In this document: positions 9,071-17,586 of the stretch, one piece after another
Layout: each line of letters opens with the position of its first letter
How positions within the stretch are numbered: the stretch's first letter is position 1
Source of the DNA: JARRPM01 sp963792815
GTDB taxonomy: Bacteria; Pseudomonadota; Gammaproteobacteria; Pseudomonadales; Halieaceae
Direction of reading: 5' to 3'
Length of the DNA stretch: 64,000 bases
Assembly (NCBI GenBank): GCA_963792815.1
Contig: CAWBXR010000006.1
Location: 310,001 to 374,000, forward strand
Notes under the pieces: model-generated
Told to the model about the DNA's origin: nothing
The model's input: only the letters and a program-made list of their open reading frames with translations
The model's database searches: none
Translations under genes and position numbers: made by a program

Positions 9071-10231
9071 TCAGAACACCTCCGCCGGGTCGGCCGAGCG
9101 CAGTTTACGCATTGCCAGCAGCGCGGACACTGCGCACATGCCGATAGTCAGTGCCAGCACCATGACTGCGCGTTCCTGGGTCATTATCACCGGCAGGTTG
9201 GTAGCCTCCCGGGCCTGGGTGTAAACCAGCAGGCTGACACCGTAGCCGGGGATAAAGCCCAGCAACGCAAGGATGAACGCCTCGGCCAGCACCAGTCGCG
9301 ACAGGAAAAAATTCGAGTAGCCCATCGCCTTCATGGTGGCATATTCGCGCAGGTGGTCCTGCACATCCGAAAACAGGATCTGGTATACGACGATCAGCCC
9401 CACCGCCAGGCCCATGGCCACACCGAGCCCGAACACGTAACCGATCGGGGTGCTGTTGCTCCAGTAATCCACCTCGTGCTGGATGAACTCGTCCCGGGTG
9501 AGGACCAGCACGTCCCCTGGGATGCCCGAGACAATCGCGTCGCGCACCGTGGCGGGGTCGGCACCGGGGTCCAGTTTAACCAGCCCAAGTTCAATCTGTG
9601 AGGCGGAGCGGTTGGAAAAGATACGGCGGAAGTTCAGGTCGCTGGTGATGATGCTGCCGTCGATACCGAAAGACGTGCCGAGATTGTACAGGCCCACAAC
9701 CTTCACATCGCGCCCGTTCACCTCGGTGGAGAGCTGCCCCTCGCTGCCAAGGAGCTGTTCGATCGGCCCGAATTCAGGGCGCGACAGGCGGTCGTAGAGC
9801 ACCCGGTCAGGCATGCGCAGCTGCCGCACCTGGGCGGGGTCCCCGGCCAGCGCGAAACCGCTGTTGAGGGGGTCGAAACCCATTACATAGATGTTGCGTG
9901 TCTGCAGGGGGTCAACCGGGTTGCGCCACTCGGCAATACCTATATAAACGGGGGTCACGGAGTCGACGCCTTGGAAGCCCAGCGCCTGGTAAAGGCGGTT
10001 GCGCGGAAAGCCGGGGGGATTGACCAGGTAGGTGGTCTTGGGGCTGATCACCGCCAGGTCATACCCGAGCGCGGTGTGCCAGCGCACGGAACTGTCATAC
10101 AGCGCCTGCTGGAATCCCATTTGCACAAAAACAAGCACAACCGCGAATGCGACGCCCAGCACCGCCGCCAACAGCCGCAGCTTCTGGTGACTGATTTGCA
10201 GCCAGGCTATTCTGGTAGGGCCAAGTTTCAA
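9071..10231 (-). CDS. DevC-type ABC transporter permease (FtsX/MacB fold)
   Basis: The 386-residue protein has one N-terminal membrane helix (about 17-38), a large periplasmic MacB-like domain and three C-terminal helices, the FtsX topology. The text YATMKAMGYSNFFL and the overall length match DevC-type permeases of DevBCA systems. It overlaps the adaptor gene by 4 bases and ends 2 bases before the ATPase start, so the three are one operon. Cyanobacterial DevBCA exports heterocyst glycolipids with TolC; the proteobacterial cargo is generally unknown. Confidence 0.9.
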   Translation of the reverse strand: MKLGPTRIAWLQISHQKLRLLAAVLGVAFAVVLVFVQMGFQQALYDSSVRWHTALGYDLAVISPKTTYLVNPPGFPRNRLYQALGFQGVDSVTPVYIGIAEWRNPVDPLQTRNIYVMGFDPLNSGFALAGDPAQVRQLRMPDRVLYDRLSRPEFGPIEQLLGSEGQLSTEVNGRDVKVVGLYNLGTSFGIDGSIITSDLNFRRIFSNRSASQIELGLVKLDPGADPATVRDAIVSGIPGDVLVLTRDEFIQHEVDYWSNSTPIGYVFGLGVAMGLAVGLIVVYQILFSDVQDHLREYATMKAMGYSNFFLSRLVLAEAFILALLGFIPGYGVSLLVYTQAREATNLPVIMTQERAVMVLALTIGMCAVSALLAMRKLRSADPAEVF

Positions 10232-11004
10232 GGCGTGATCTCTACCTCGACCTGCAGGTTGGTCAGGTGACCCACCGCCGCGGCATCGTCCAGCAGAATA
10301 CCCACCTCAATCACCCTTGCATCCGCCTGGGCCACCGGGTCCATGCCAAGCACGTCCATACGCCCCACCTTGAGGCCTAGTGTCTCCACCGTGCCGTGGA
10401 CCGGTCCCTGCAGGGCCGGGCTGAGGATACGGGCCTTCTGGCCCGGCTTGACATGAATGATGTCGGTTTCATACACCTCGGCGACCGCGTACATCTTGTC
10501 GGTGCGGCCCATCTCGACCACACCCTCCACCCCTACCCGCTCACCGGGCTGGGCATGCACATCGAGCACCTGGCCCTTTCGCGGGGCCAGCACGGTTGAC
10601 AGCTCCACCATGGCGTCCGCTGCGGCTAAAGCCGCCTGGGCGGCTTTCACCGTGAGTTCCAGGTTCTCCACGGCCGCGGCGGAGGACGCCACCGCCCGGG
10701 ACAGCTTGGTCTCCCGCGCCAGTTTTTTCTTTGCATTGTCGAGCTCTGCCTGCAGGCGGGCCTGGTCAGCCTTGCGTACCGCGTAGGTGTCGAGGATCGC
10801 TATCAGCTGCCCCTCCTCTACCCACTCCCCGGCGCTCACCTTCAAATCCATGATGACCGAGCCGATACCCGAGGGGCCCGCGAGGCGCACTACCCCACCG
10901 GCCGGTTCGATACGACCAAGGCTGGTAATCACCCGCGGCGCAGGTTCGGACAAAGCGGGCACGGACAGGAAAAAAGCGAGAAAAACCAAAAAAACTGCGG
11001 GCAT
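10228..11004 (-). CDS. DevB-type periplasmic adaptor (HlyD/MFP family)
   Basis: A signal peptide (MPAVFLVFLAFFLSVPAL) leads into a membrane-fusion protein of 258 residues. A split biotinyl-lipoyl-like domain (IGSVIMDLKVSAGEWVEEGQ and GQVLDVHAQPGERV) flanks a short alpha-hairpin (about residues 75-125), followed by a beta-barrel. This is the adaptor linking the inner membrane exporter to a TolC-type outer membrane channel. It is the first gene of the operon and divergent from the glycosyltransferase-like gene. Confidence 0.9.
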   Translation of the reverse strand: MPAVFLVFLAFFLSVPALSEPAPRVITSLGRIEPAGGVVRLAGPSGIGSVIMDLKVSAGEWVEEGQLIAILDTYAVRKADQARLQAELDNAKKKLARETKLSRAVASSAAAVENLELTVKAAQAALAAADAMVELSTVLAPRKGQVLDVHAQPGERVGVEGVVEMGRTDKMYAVAEVYETDIIHVKPGQKARILSPALQGPVHGTVETLGLKVGRMDVLGMDPVAQADARVIEVGILLDDAAAVGHLTNLQVEVEITP

Positions 11005-11142
11005 CTGAAGGAAATCCGTTTGGTATTATCGCCCAGATACTACAGCCTTTGTGGCCGTTAGCAACAAGCTTCACCAGTGCGGCACTTTTTAATGGGCCCC
11101 GGTTCACCTAAACTGGCCGCTTCCCCGTGCCATGGAACAGCA

Positions 11143-12960
11143 ATGTCAGATACCAACGAACTTGTCGCCTTTGCCGACTGCGAATTTGTCGCTATCAACA
11201 GCTCGATGATGCTGGTGATCAACCGGCACAATGGCAACCAGCAGATCATGACCCCCCAGGTGGTGGAAGGCCTTAAGACCTGCACCCAGTTCAACACCAT
11301 CGAGGCCCACGCCGCGCACCTGGCCAGCACCCGGCCGGAGCTCAATGGCAAGCAGGCGATGGCGGCAACTGCACTGGGCCAGTTGAAGAGCGCCGGCATG
11401 CTGCTCGAGGCGGGTGACATCTGCAGCCGGCTTGCGCAACCCGCGCCGCGAGAGCTGCCCCCCACCAGGGTCTTCATCATTACCTGTGACCGGCCGGCAG
11501 CGGTGGAACGCCTGCTCGACTCCATGTTGCGGGCCGGGAAACTGAGCCAGCACAATGCCCTGTTCCTGGTGGACGACTCCCGCGACCCCGCGAACCGTGC
11601 TGCAAATCGCGATGCCGTGGCGAAATTCAACCTCAGCAGCGCCAGGGAAATGTTTTACGTGGGCGAGGAGGCCCAGCAAACCCTGCTGGCCGGCCTGACA
11701 GCCGCACTGCCGGCCCACGCCGAGGGCATCGCTTTCCTGCTGGATCGCACCCGCTGGCAGGGCCGGAAAACCTACGGTCGCGCCAGGACACTTTGCCTGC
11801 TGCTGTCCGTCGGTTACCGCGCCCTGGTAATGGACGACGACATACTGTGCCAGGCGATGCTGGCGCCGATCAGCGAAAGCGGGGCAGGTATCGGCAGCGG
11901 CGGCATGCGCAAGGCCACCTTCTATCCGGACCAGCAGGCGCTGCAACAGGGCGTCCGGCCCGCCGACTTCGACCCCCTCAGTGGCCATGCCAGCCTGCTG
12001 GGCAGTACCCTGGGTGAGGCCCTGAAGAGCGTGAACAGCGGCGCCCTGGTGGCGTCGCAGCTGCGCAACGTCAACGCCGCGCTCGCCAATGTACTGCGCG
12101 CCGACTCACCCATCCTGGTCACCCAGTGCGGCTCGCTCGGGGACACGGGAACCGGCGGGGTCAACTGGGCCCTGTACCTTGAGGATGACTCGGTCGAGCG
12201 TTTGCTGCAGGCTCCCCACGGGCTCAGGGCCGCACTTGAAAACAGGTTGAACTGGCTGGGCAGCGCGAGGCCCAACTTCTTTAAAATGCCGTTCATGTCC
12301 CAGCTCACCGGGCTCGACAACAGCCAGCTGCTGCCGCCCTATTTTCCGGCCTTCCGCGGCGAGGATTCGCTGTTCGGCGCCATGCTGGTCGCCATGCACC
12401 ATGACAGCATGACCCTCGAGTACCCCTGGAGTGTTCCCCATATACCGCTTGAAACCAGGGCTGTCAGCATGGACGCGCCTATAGCGGCCACCGGCGGCAT
12501 CTCGCTGTTTGCCCGCTACCTGACCGAGCGCATCGACTACAAGGATACAACCGACCCGCAGCACAATCTCAACTTCATCGCCCAGGATGCACTGCGCATC
12601 GCCGCGCGCTCCGATGTCGACCTGCTGCTGGATTACCGTACCGAGCTGGCACGGGGCCACGCCGACCAGTTGTACCTGCTGCACTCACAGTTGGCCCGCG
12701 GCAAGAGATTCTCCTCGCCACAATGGGAACAGTACCTTACCCGTGGCATCGAGGAGACCCAGCGCGCGCTCACCAGCAGCCGGAGCCCTACCGGCATCAC
12801 CGGCGCCCCGGCGGACGCGAGCGAAGCCGGGCTGCTCGCCGAGTTCCGCGACATGGCCCGCGGCTTTGCCGCCGCGATGTCGGGCTGGGTTGAGATGCGC
12901 AAGATCGCTACCGACCTGACGGATGAGCTTATCCAGTCGGGCAAAATGCTGCCGCGCTGA
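11143..12960 (+). CDS. Glycosyltransferase-like protein with N-terminal PqqD/RRE-like segment
   Basis: The start MSDTNELVAF (11143) gives 605 residues. Residues 1-95 resemble the small winged-helix PqqD/RRE fold seen in peptide-modifying enzymes (predicted strands around FVAINSSMMLVINR, then helices ending in LKSAGML). Residues from about 108 begin a GT-A-like region (VFIITCDRP, ALFLVDDSRD) with an acidic DDD (231-233) suitable for metal and nucleotide-sugar binding. The C-terminal 200 residues are helical and unassigned. It overlaps the next gene by one base (TGATG) and is divergent from the DevBCA operon. Glycosyl transfer is an inference; no acceptor is visible. Confidence 0.6.
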   Translation: MSDTNELVAFADCEFVAINSSMMLVINRHNGNQQIMTPQVVEGLKTCTQFNTIEAHAAHLASTRPELNGKQAMAATALGQLKSAGMLLEAGDICSRLAQPAPRELPPTRVFIITCDRPAAVERLLDSMLRAGKLSQHNALFLVDDSRDPANRAANRDAVAKFNLSSAREMFYVGEEAQQTLLAGLTAALPAHAEGIAFLLDRTRWQGRKTYGRARTLCLLLSVGYRALVMDDDILCQAMLAPISESGAGIGSGGMRKATFYPDQQALQQGVRPADFDPLSGHASLLGSTLGEALKSVNSGALVASQLRNVNAALANVLRADSPILVTQCGSLGDTGTGGVNWALYLEDDSVERLLQAPHGLRAALENRLNWLGSARPNFFKMPFMSQLTGLDNSQLLPPYFPAFRGEDSLFGAMLVAMHHDSMTLEYPWSVPHIPLETRAVSMDAPIAATGGISLFARYLTERIDYKDTTDPQHNLNFIAQDALRIAARSDVDLLLDYRTELARGHADQLYLLHSQLARGKRFSSPQWEQYLTRGIEETQRALTSSRSPTGITGAPADASEAGLLAEFRDMARGFAAAMSGWVEMRKIATDLTDELIQSGKMLPR

Positions 12961-13808
12961 TGCCGTTCATTGCCGCGCTGCTGGCCGGCCTGTTCGCCCT
13001 GCCGCTGCCCGCTGCGGCGGACTGTCTGTCCGCGGAGCAGGTAGCGCGAATGGCCAGTGCCTATGAAGCACGTGAACCGGCGGACAACCCCGAGGGGCTC
13101 AGCACCGGCGACGCCGAATGCAGCCGCGCCGCATTCAACGCCGTGTTGCAGACCACCCTGGGCGAGCCGGTCGGCTATAAAGCGGGCTTGACCAACAGCG
13201 CGGTGCAACAGCGTTTCAAGCACGCATCCCCGGTTCGGGGTTCGCTTTACGGGCCGATGTTGCTGCCCAGTGGCGCCACCGTGCCAAGCCGCTTTGGCGC
13301 CCGCCCCCTGTTCGAGGCGGACCTGCTGGTAAGGGTGAGCGACCCGGCTATAAACCAGGCCAGCACACCCGCCCAGGTGCTGGAGTTTATCGACCAGCTT
13401 ATCCCGTTTATCGAATTGCCGGACCTGATGGTGGCCGATCCCGGTGAACTGGACGGTGCAGCCATCATTGCCATCAACGTCGGCGCGCGCCTGGGCGTCA
13501 TGGGCACACCAATCCCGGTGGCCGGAAACAGCGCCCTTTCGGGGGCACTGCAGAACATGCAGGTGATTGTCCGCGGCAACGGCGATGAACTCGACCGGGG
13601 CCGGGGCAGCGACGTGCTCGGGCACCCCCTGGGCGCCGTCATCTGGCTGGCGGCTGACCTGGCCCGCGAGGGCCTCGCCCTGAAAAAAGGCGACCTGCTC
13701 AGCCTGGGCTCCTTTTCCAGGCTATTGCCACCCGCCCCCGGCCTTGGGGTAGAGGTGCAGTACCTCGGGCTGCCCGGTGATCCGAAAGTGGCGGTATTTT
13801 TCCAATAA
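12960..13808 (+). CDS. Exported 2-keto-4-pentenoate hydratase/FAH-family-like protein
   Basis: After a signal peptide (cleavage near PAAADC, residues 19-22), the 282-residue protein follows the MhpD/HpcG line of the FAH superfamily: VGYKAGLTN, GSLYGPML, FEADLLVRV with the metal-ligand acidic residues, and ELPDLM. Known homologues act in the cytoplasm on aromatic meta-cleavage products, so export is odd. A periplasmic enzyme or a binding protein using the fold are both possible. Its start shares one base with the stop of the glycosyltransferase-like gene, so they are co-translated. Confidence 0.75.
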   Translation: MPFIAALLAGLFALPLPAAADCLSAEQVARMASAYEAREPADNPEGLSTGDAECSRAAFNAVLQTTLGEPVGYKAGLTNSAVQQRFKHASPVRGSLYGPMLLPSGATVPSRFGARPLFEADLLVRVSDPAINQASTPAQVLEFIDQLIPFIELPDLMVADPGELDGAAIIAINVGARLGVMGTPIPVAGNSALSGALQNMQVIVRGNGDELDRGRGSDVLGHPLGAVIWLAADLAREGLALKKGDLLSLGSFSRLLPPAPGLGVEVQYLGLPGDPKVAVFFQ

Positions 13809-13899
13809 CTGGAAAAGCAGCGTTACGCCCGCAGCAACAAAAGCTACAATCAAAGCATCAACCACCGTCACTTTGCCCACCCGGAGTTGCTCCACGCCT

Positions 13900-14874
13900 A
13901 TGACAGTCGCGTTCATCGCAGTAGTTTTCGGTCTCATACTGCTGGTATGGAGCGCGGACCGTTTCGTCGATGGCTCCGCCTCCGCCGCCCGGCATTTCGG
14001 TATGCCGCCGCTGTTGATAGGCATGGTTATTATCGGTTTTGGCACCTCGGCGCCCGAGATGGTGGTTTCTGCGCTCGCGGCCTCCAACGGCAACCCGGGG
14101 ATTGCACTGGGCAATGCCTATGGCTCGAATATCACCAACATCGCTTTGGTGCTGGGCCTGACCGCGCTGATAAAGCCCATCACCGTGCACTCCCAGGTGC
14201 TGCGCAAAGAGCTGCCCATACTGGCCCTGATCACCGCCCTGGCAGCCTGGCAGGTGCGGGACGGTTCCATTACGCGGCTGGATGCATGGGTATTACTGGG
14301 CGTGTTCGCGGCGTTCATGGGCTGGACGATCTGGCAGGGTATGCGCGACAAGTCGGACACCCTGGCACGGGAAATCGAGCAGGAGCTGGAGACCAAAACC
14401 ATGCCCCTGCGCACGGCGATGCTCTGGCTGTTGCTGGGCCTCACCCTGCTGATAATCAGCTCCCGCATCCTGGTGTGGGGCGCAGTGGAGATTGCCCATG
14501 CTTTCGGGGTAAGCGACCTGATCATCGGCCTTACGGTGATCGCGATAGGCACATCGCTGCCGGAACTGGCGTCTTCCATCGCCGCCACCCGCAAGGGTGA
14601 GCACGATATTGCTTTGGGAAATATCCTGGGGTCCAACCTGTTCAACACGCTGGCGGTGGTGGGTATTGCCGGGACAATTTCGCCGATGACCGTCGGCCCG
14701 GACGTACTGACGCGGGATATCATGGTGATGGCCGTGCTTACGCTTTCGCTGTTTATCTTCGGCATGGGCCATTCTGACCGGCCGGGGCGCATCAACCGTT
14801 TCGAAGCCACGGCCCTGCTGGCCAGCTACTTTGCGTATTCAGGGTACCTGGTCACGACGGTGTTCATGCAATAG
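13900..14874 (+). CDS. Calcium/sodium antiporter, CaCA family (second paralogue)
   Basis: The start MTVAFIAVVFGLILL gives 324 residues. The two alpha repeats are clear: GTSAPE at 48-53 with NAYGSNITN, and GTSLPE at 217-222 with NILGSNLFN. These define a K+-independent CaCA exchanger like YrbG. Compared with the paralogue at 4705 the first repeat is more diverged (SNITN for SNIFN). An upstream in-frame extension from 13777 has no membrane character and is unlikely to be translated. An inverted repeat TTTTCCA-N5-TGGAAAA lies at 13798-13816 upstream. Confidence 0.92.
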   Translation: MTVAFIAVVFGLILLVWSADRFVDGSASAARHFGMPPLLIGMVIIGFGTSAPEMVVSALAASNGNPGIALGNAYGSNITNIALVLGLTALIKPITVHSQVLRKELPILALITALAAWQVRDGSITRLDAWVLLGVFAAFMGWTIWQGMRDKSDTLAREIEQELETKTMPLRTAMLWLLLGLTLLIISSRILVWGAVEIAHAFGVSDLIIGLTVIAIGTSLPELASSIAATRKGEHDIALGNILGSNLFNTLAVVGIAGTISPMTVGPDVLTRDIMVMAVLTLSLFIFGMGHSDRPGRINRFEATALLASYFAYSGYLVTTVFMQ

Positions 14875-14883
14875 CCTGAAGGG

Positions 14884-14914
14884 GCATTGCCCACCATGGG
14901 GTGGCGGGCAATGC
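14884..14914. terminator. Hairpin between convergent genes
   Basis: GCATTGCCC (14884-14892) and GGGCAATGC (14906-14914) form a perfect 9-bp stem between the stop of the antiporter and the stop of the convergent lipoprotein gene. No T-run follows, so it may protect 3' ends or act with Rho and is not a classical intrinsic terminator. Confidence 0.45.
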
Positions 14915-14932
14915 GGGGGACTTGCCTGTCGC

Positions 14933-15412
14933 TTACTTCGCGACTTCTTCCATTTTCTTCGCAGCTGCGTCAGCGGCGTCTTTGGTAGCATCCACTGCAT
15001 CATCGGCAGCATCGCTGACGGCATCCGCTGCGTCGCTTGCAGCGTCACTGGTGGCATCAGCTGCATCGCTGGCCGCATCCTTGGTTGCGCCCCAGGCTTC
15101 CTTGGCAGTATCGCTGGTGGCATCGGCAGCATCGCTAACAGCCTCGCCGGTTTTGGCTGCCATATCGTGCATGCTGTCGGCGGCGTCATCTGCCATCTCG
15201 CCGGCTGAATGAACGGCGTCGCTGGTCGCTTCCTTGGTCGCTTCCATTGCCTCACCGGCGCTGTCGGCAACCTCGGAGGCGGCTTCCTTGACCGATTCGG
15301 TAGCTTCCTTCACGGTCTGCTTGCTGCTTTCCACAGTTTCCTTGCTACAACCACCCACCACTGTAACCAGGCTGAGAGCACCCAGGGTTAGAACCAGTTT
15401 TCTGTAATCCAT
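14933..15412 (-). CDS. Repeat-rich helical lipoprotein (LEA/apolipoprotein-like)
   Basis: The 159-residue product has a lipoprotein signal ending in VVGGC (lipidated Cys22). The mature part is almost entirely Ala, Asp, Ser, Lys, Glu and Thr in imperfect 4- to 11-residue repeats (KEATESVKEAASEVADSA; SDAADATSDAASDAADAV). It would form one long amphipathic helix or remain disordered until dehydrated, as in LEA-like or apolipoprotein-like proteins. It contains no aromatic residue except one Trp. A role in envelope stress or osmoprotection is inferred from composition; MscL lies next door. Confidence 0.8.
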   Translation of the reverse strand: MDYRKLVLTLGALSLVTVVGGCSKETVESSKQTVKEATESVKEAASEVADSAGEAMEATKEATSDAVHSAGEMADDAADSMHDMAAKTGEAVSDAADATSDTAKEAWGATKDAASDAADATSDAASDAADAVSDAADDAVDATKDAADAAAKKMEEVAK

Positions 15413-15616
15413 TGTCTATCTCCATGAATTGGTTTCAAAATATCTAACTGCCGCGATTCGTCAGTATATCCGTCAGACGGACAACCGCAGGGATGCCACT
15501 GTACCACGATTCGCAATTATGGCAGTACCCCGGGGTGGTCATAGCCCCCGCCCTGAGTTATCTTGGCTGCGCCCCAGGGATGCACTAATACGGATCAGTC
15601 GACAGAGGAAGGCGAC

Positions 15617-16069
15617 ATGCTGCAGGAATTCAAAAAGTTTGCCATGCGCGGCAACGTGGTGGATATGGCAGTGGGTATCATTATCGGTGGCGCCTTCGGC
15701 ACTATCGTCAAAAGCCTGGTGGACGACGTCATCATGCCGCCGATCGGCCTGCTGCTCGGCGGTGTGGATTTCTCCGACCTGTTCATCACCCTCAAGGAGG
15801 GCGCTGTCGAGGGACCCTATGCCACCCTGGCTGCCGCACAGAGCGCCGGGGCGGTCACTCTGAGCTATGGCCTGTTCATTAACTCCGTCATCAGTTTCCT
15901 GATCGTCGCCTTTGCCGTGTTCCTGCTGATCAAGAGCATCAACAAACTGCAGACTGCGGAGGAACCGAAAGAGGAGCCCTCCACCAAAGAGTGCCCCTTC
16001 TGCATGAGCAGCATCGCGCTCAAGGCCAGCAGGTGCCCCAATTGCACCTCAGAAGTGGGCAGCGCCTGA
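15617..16069 (+). CDS. mscL: Large-conductance mechanosensitive channel MscL with C-terminal zinc ribbon
   Basis: The start MLQEFKKFAMRGNVVDMAVG, preceded by GAGGAAG, is the canonical MscL amphipathic N-helix and first membrane helix; residues 85-108 are the second. The channel opens under hypo-osmotic membrane tension. Residues 112-150 replace the usual short cytoplasmic helix end with two CxxC pairs (C126, C129, C140, C143), a small zinc-ribbon-like tail. The next gene begins immediately after its stop codon. Confidence 0.95.
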   Translation: MLQEFKKFAMRGNVVDMAVGIIIGGAFGTIVKSLVDDVIMPPIGLLLGGVDFSDLFITLKEGAVEGPYATLAAAQSAGAVTLSYGLFINSVISFLIVAFAVFLLIKSINKLQTAEEPKEEPSTKECPFCMSSIALKASRCPNCTSEVGSA

Positions 16070-16525
16070 TTGAGCGATAAAAAAACACTGGGCTGGCGGG
16101 AATGGCTGGCCCTGCCTGAATTCGGCATCGACTATATCAAGGCAAAAATCGATACCGGGGCGCGCACCAGCGCTCTCCACGCCTTCTACCTTGAGCCCTT
16201 CGAGCGCGACGGTGTCCCCTGGGTCCGGTTTGGCATTCACCCCAACCAGGGATCCTCCAAGGTCGTTGTGCATTGTGAAGCGCGGGTGATTGACCGACGC
16301 CGGGTAACGGACTCTGGCGGACACCGCGAGGAGCGCTATGTCATCAGCACGCCGGTCACCCTGGGAGAGCAATCCGTCGAAGTTGAAATTACCCTGACCG
16401 ACCGCGAGAATATGCGCTTCCGGATGCTGCTTGGACGCACCGCAATGCGCGGGCAATTCCTGGTGGATCCGGGATTGTCCTACCAGGTGCGGGCCAGGCC
16501 ACCGCGAAAACGGAGTGCCGGCTGA
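16070..16525 (+). CDS. Retropepsin-like aspartic protease (ATP-dependent zinc protease family, PF05618)
   Basis: The 151-residue protein contains the retropepsin-like motif KIDTGARTSALHA (catalytic-type Asp28-Thr-Gly30), a conserved central segment and LLGRTAM near the end, matching the family annotated as ATP-dependent zinc protease or RimB-like. The apparent start is TTG, directly after the mscL stop; no better in-frame start is visible. It overlaps the next gene by one base. Such genes usually neighbour rimK, which is absent here. Confidence 0.85.
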   Translation: MSDKKTLGWREWLALPEFGIDYIKAKIDTGARTSALHAFYLEPFERDGVPWVRFGIHPNQGSSKVVVHCEARVIDRRRVTDSGGHREERYVISTPVTLGEQSVEVEITLTDRENMRFRMLLGRTAMRGQFLVDPGLSYQVRARPPRKRSAG

Positions 16526-17583
16526 TGGCGAAGCAAAAGAGCGATCCACTGGTCATCGGCGGGGAAGAAATACTCCCGGGAGAGCGCCGCAACATAGAAA
16601 TACCGGTGGCGCCCACCTATACCCACGATACCCTCGCCATCAGCGTCCAGGTGATCCGCGGCAAGCTCCCCGGCCCGAAACTGTTTGTGTCCGCGGCCAT
16701 CCACGGGGACGAGATCAATGGTGTCGAAATTATCAGGCGGCTGCTGAAAAACCCCCTGATGGACAAACTCAAGGGCACCCTTATTGCCATCCCCATCGTC
16801 AATATCTACGGCTTTATCCACCACACCCGTTACCTGCCGGACGGGCGCGACCTCAACCGGTCGTTCCCGGGCTCGCAGAGGGGCTCCCTGACCGGCAGGA
16901 TCGCCGATGTTTTCATGAAGGAAATCGTCGCCAACGCGACCCACGGCATCGACCTGCACACCGGGGCGCGCCACCGCAGCAACTTCCCCCAGATTCGCGC
17001 CGACCTGGACGACCCTGTCACCCTCGGCATTACCGAGGCCTTCGGCGCACCCCTGGCGATAAATGCCAAGATCCGCGACGGTTCCCTGCGCCAGGTGGCG
17101 TCGGACAAGGGAGTGCCGGTAATCCTGTACGAATCATGCGAGGCATTGCGCTTCGACGAGATCTACATCCGCGCCGGTGAACTCGGCATTATCAACGTCA
17201 TGCGCCACCTGGGGATGCTGCGCAAGCGCAGGGCCAGGAGCAAACCACCGGTAATCATCCAGAACACCCACTGGCTGCGGGCGCCGGAAAGCGGCGTGCT
17301 GCGGGTGCTGGTGCCGCTGGGAGCCGAGATCGCAAAAGGCCAGACTATCGGCTTTATCGCCGACCCCCTCGGGACCCGGGAAGTCGATGTAGTGGCCGAG
17401 CAGGCCGGCATCGTGATCGGCCGCACCAACCTGCCGCTGGTGTACGAAGGTGACGCGCTGTTTCACGTGGCGACCCTGGGGGCCAGGGAAACCTGGGAGG
17501 TGGACGAGTTCCACGAGGCGATGGAACCCAGCCAGGACGAGATCGACCCGGAAGACCTCAGTACTGCGCCGATCGCCGGCTAG
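16525..17583 (+). CDS. Succinylglutamate desuccinylase/aspartoacylase-like zinc carboxypeptidase
   Basis: The 352-residue protein has the AstE/AspA zinc site pattern: AAIHGDEINGVE (His60, Glu63 region), NRSFPG, and IDLHTGA (His145), plus a catalytic-type Glu in YESCEAL. Residues about 240-340 add a barrel-sandwich-like C-terminal domain. This subfamily regularly accompanies the RimK/retropepsin cassette and is thought to act on peptide or amino-acid conjugates, not strictly on succinylglutamate. It starts within the stop of the upstream gene (TGATG). Confidence 0.87.
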   Translation: MAKQKSDPLVIGGEEILPGERRNIEIPVAPTYTHDTLAISVQVIRGKLPGPKLFVSAAIHGDEINGVEIIRRLLKNPLMDKLKGTLIAIPIVNIYGFIHHTRYLPDGRDLNRSFPGSQRGSLTGRIADVFMKEIVANATHGIDLHTGARHRSNFPQIRADLDDPVTLGITEAFGAPLAINAKIRDGSLRQVASDKGVPVILYESCEALRFDEIYIRAGELGIINVMRHLGMLRKRRARSKPPVIIQNTHWLRAPESGVLRVLVPLGAEIAKGQTIGFIADPLGTREVDVVAEQAGIVIGRTNLPLVYEGDALFHVATLGARETWEVDEFHEAMEPSQDEIDPEDLSTAPIAG

Positions 17584-17586
17584 TGC

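Noticed and set aside
13777..13899. Extended N-terminus of the second CaCA antiporter
   Set aside because: The extra 41 residues overlap the end of the upstream gene and are hydrophilic; CaCA proteins start directly with a membrane helix.
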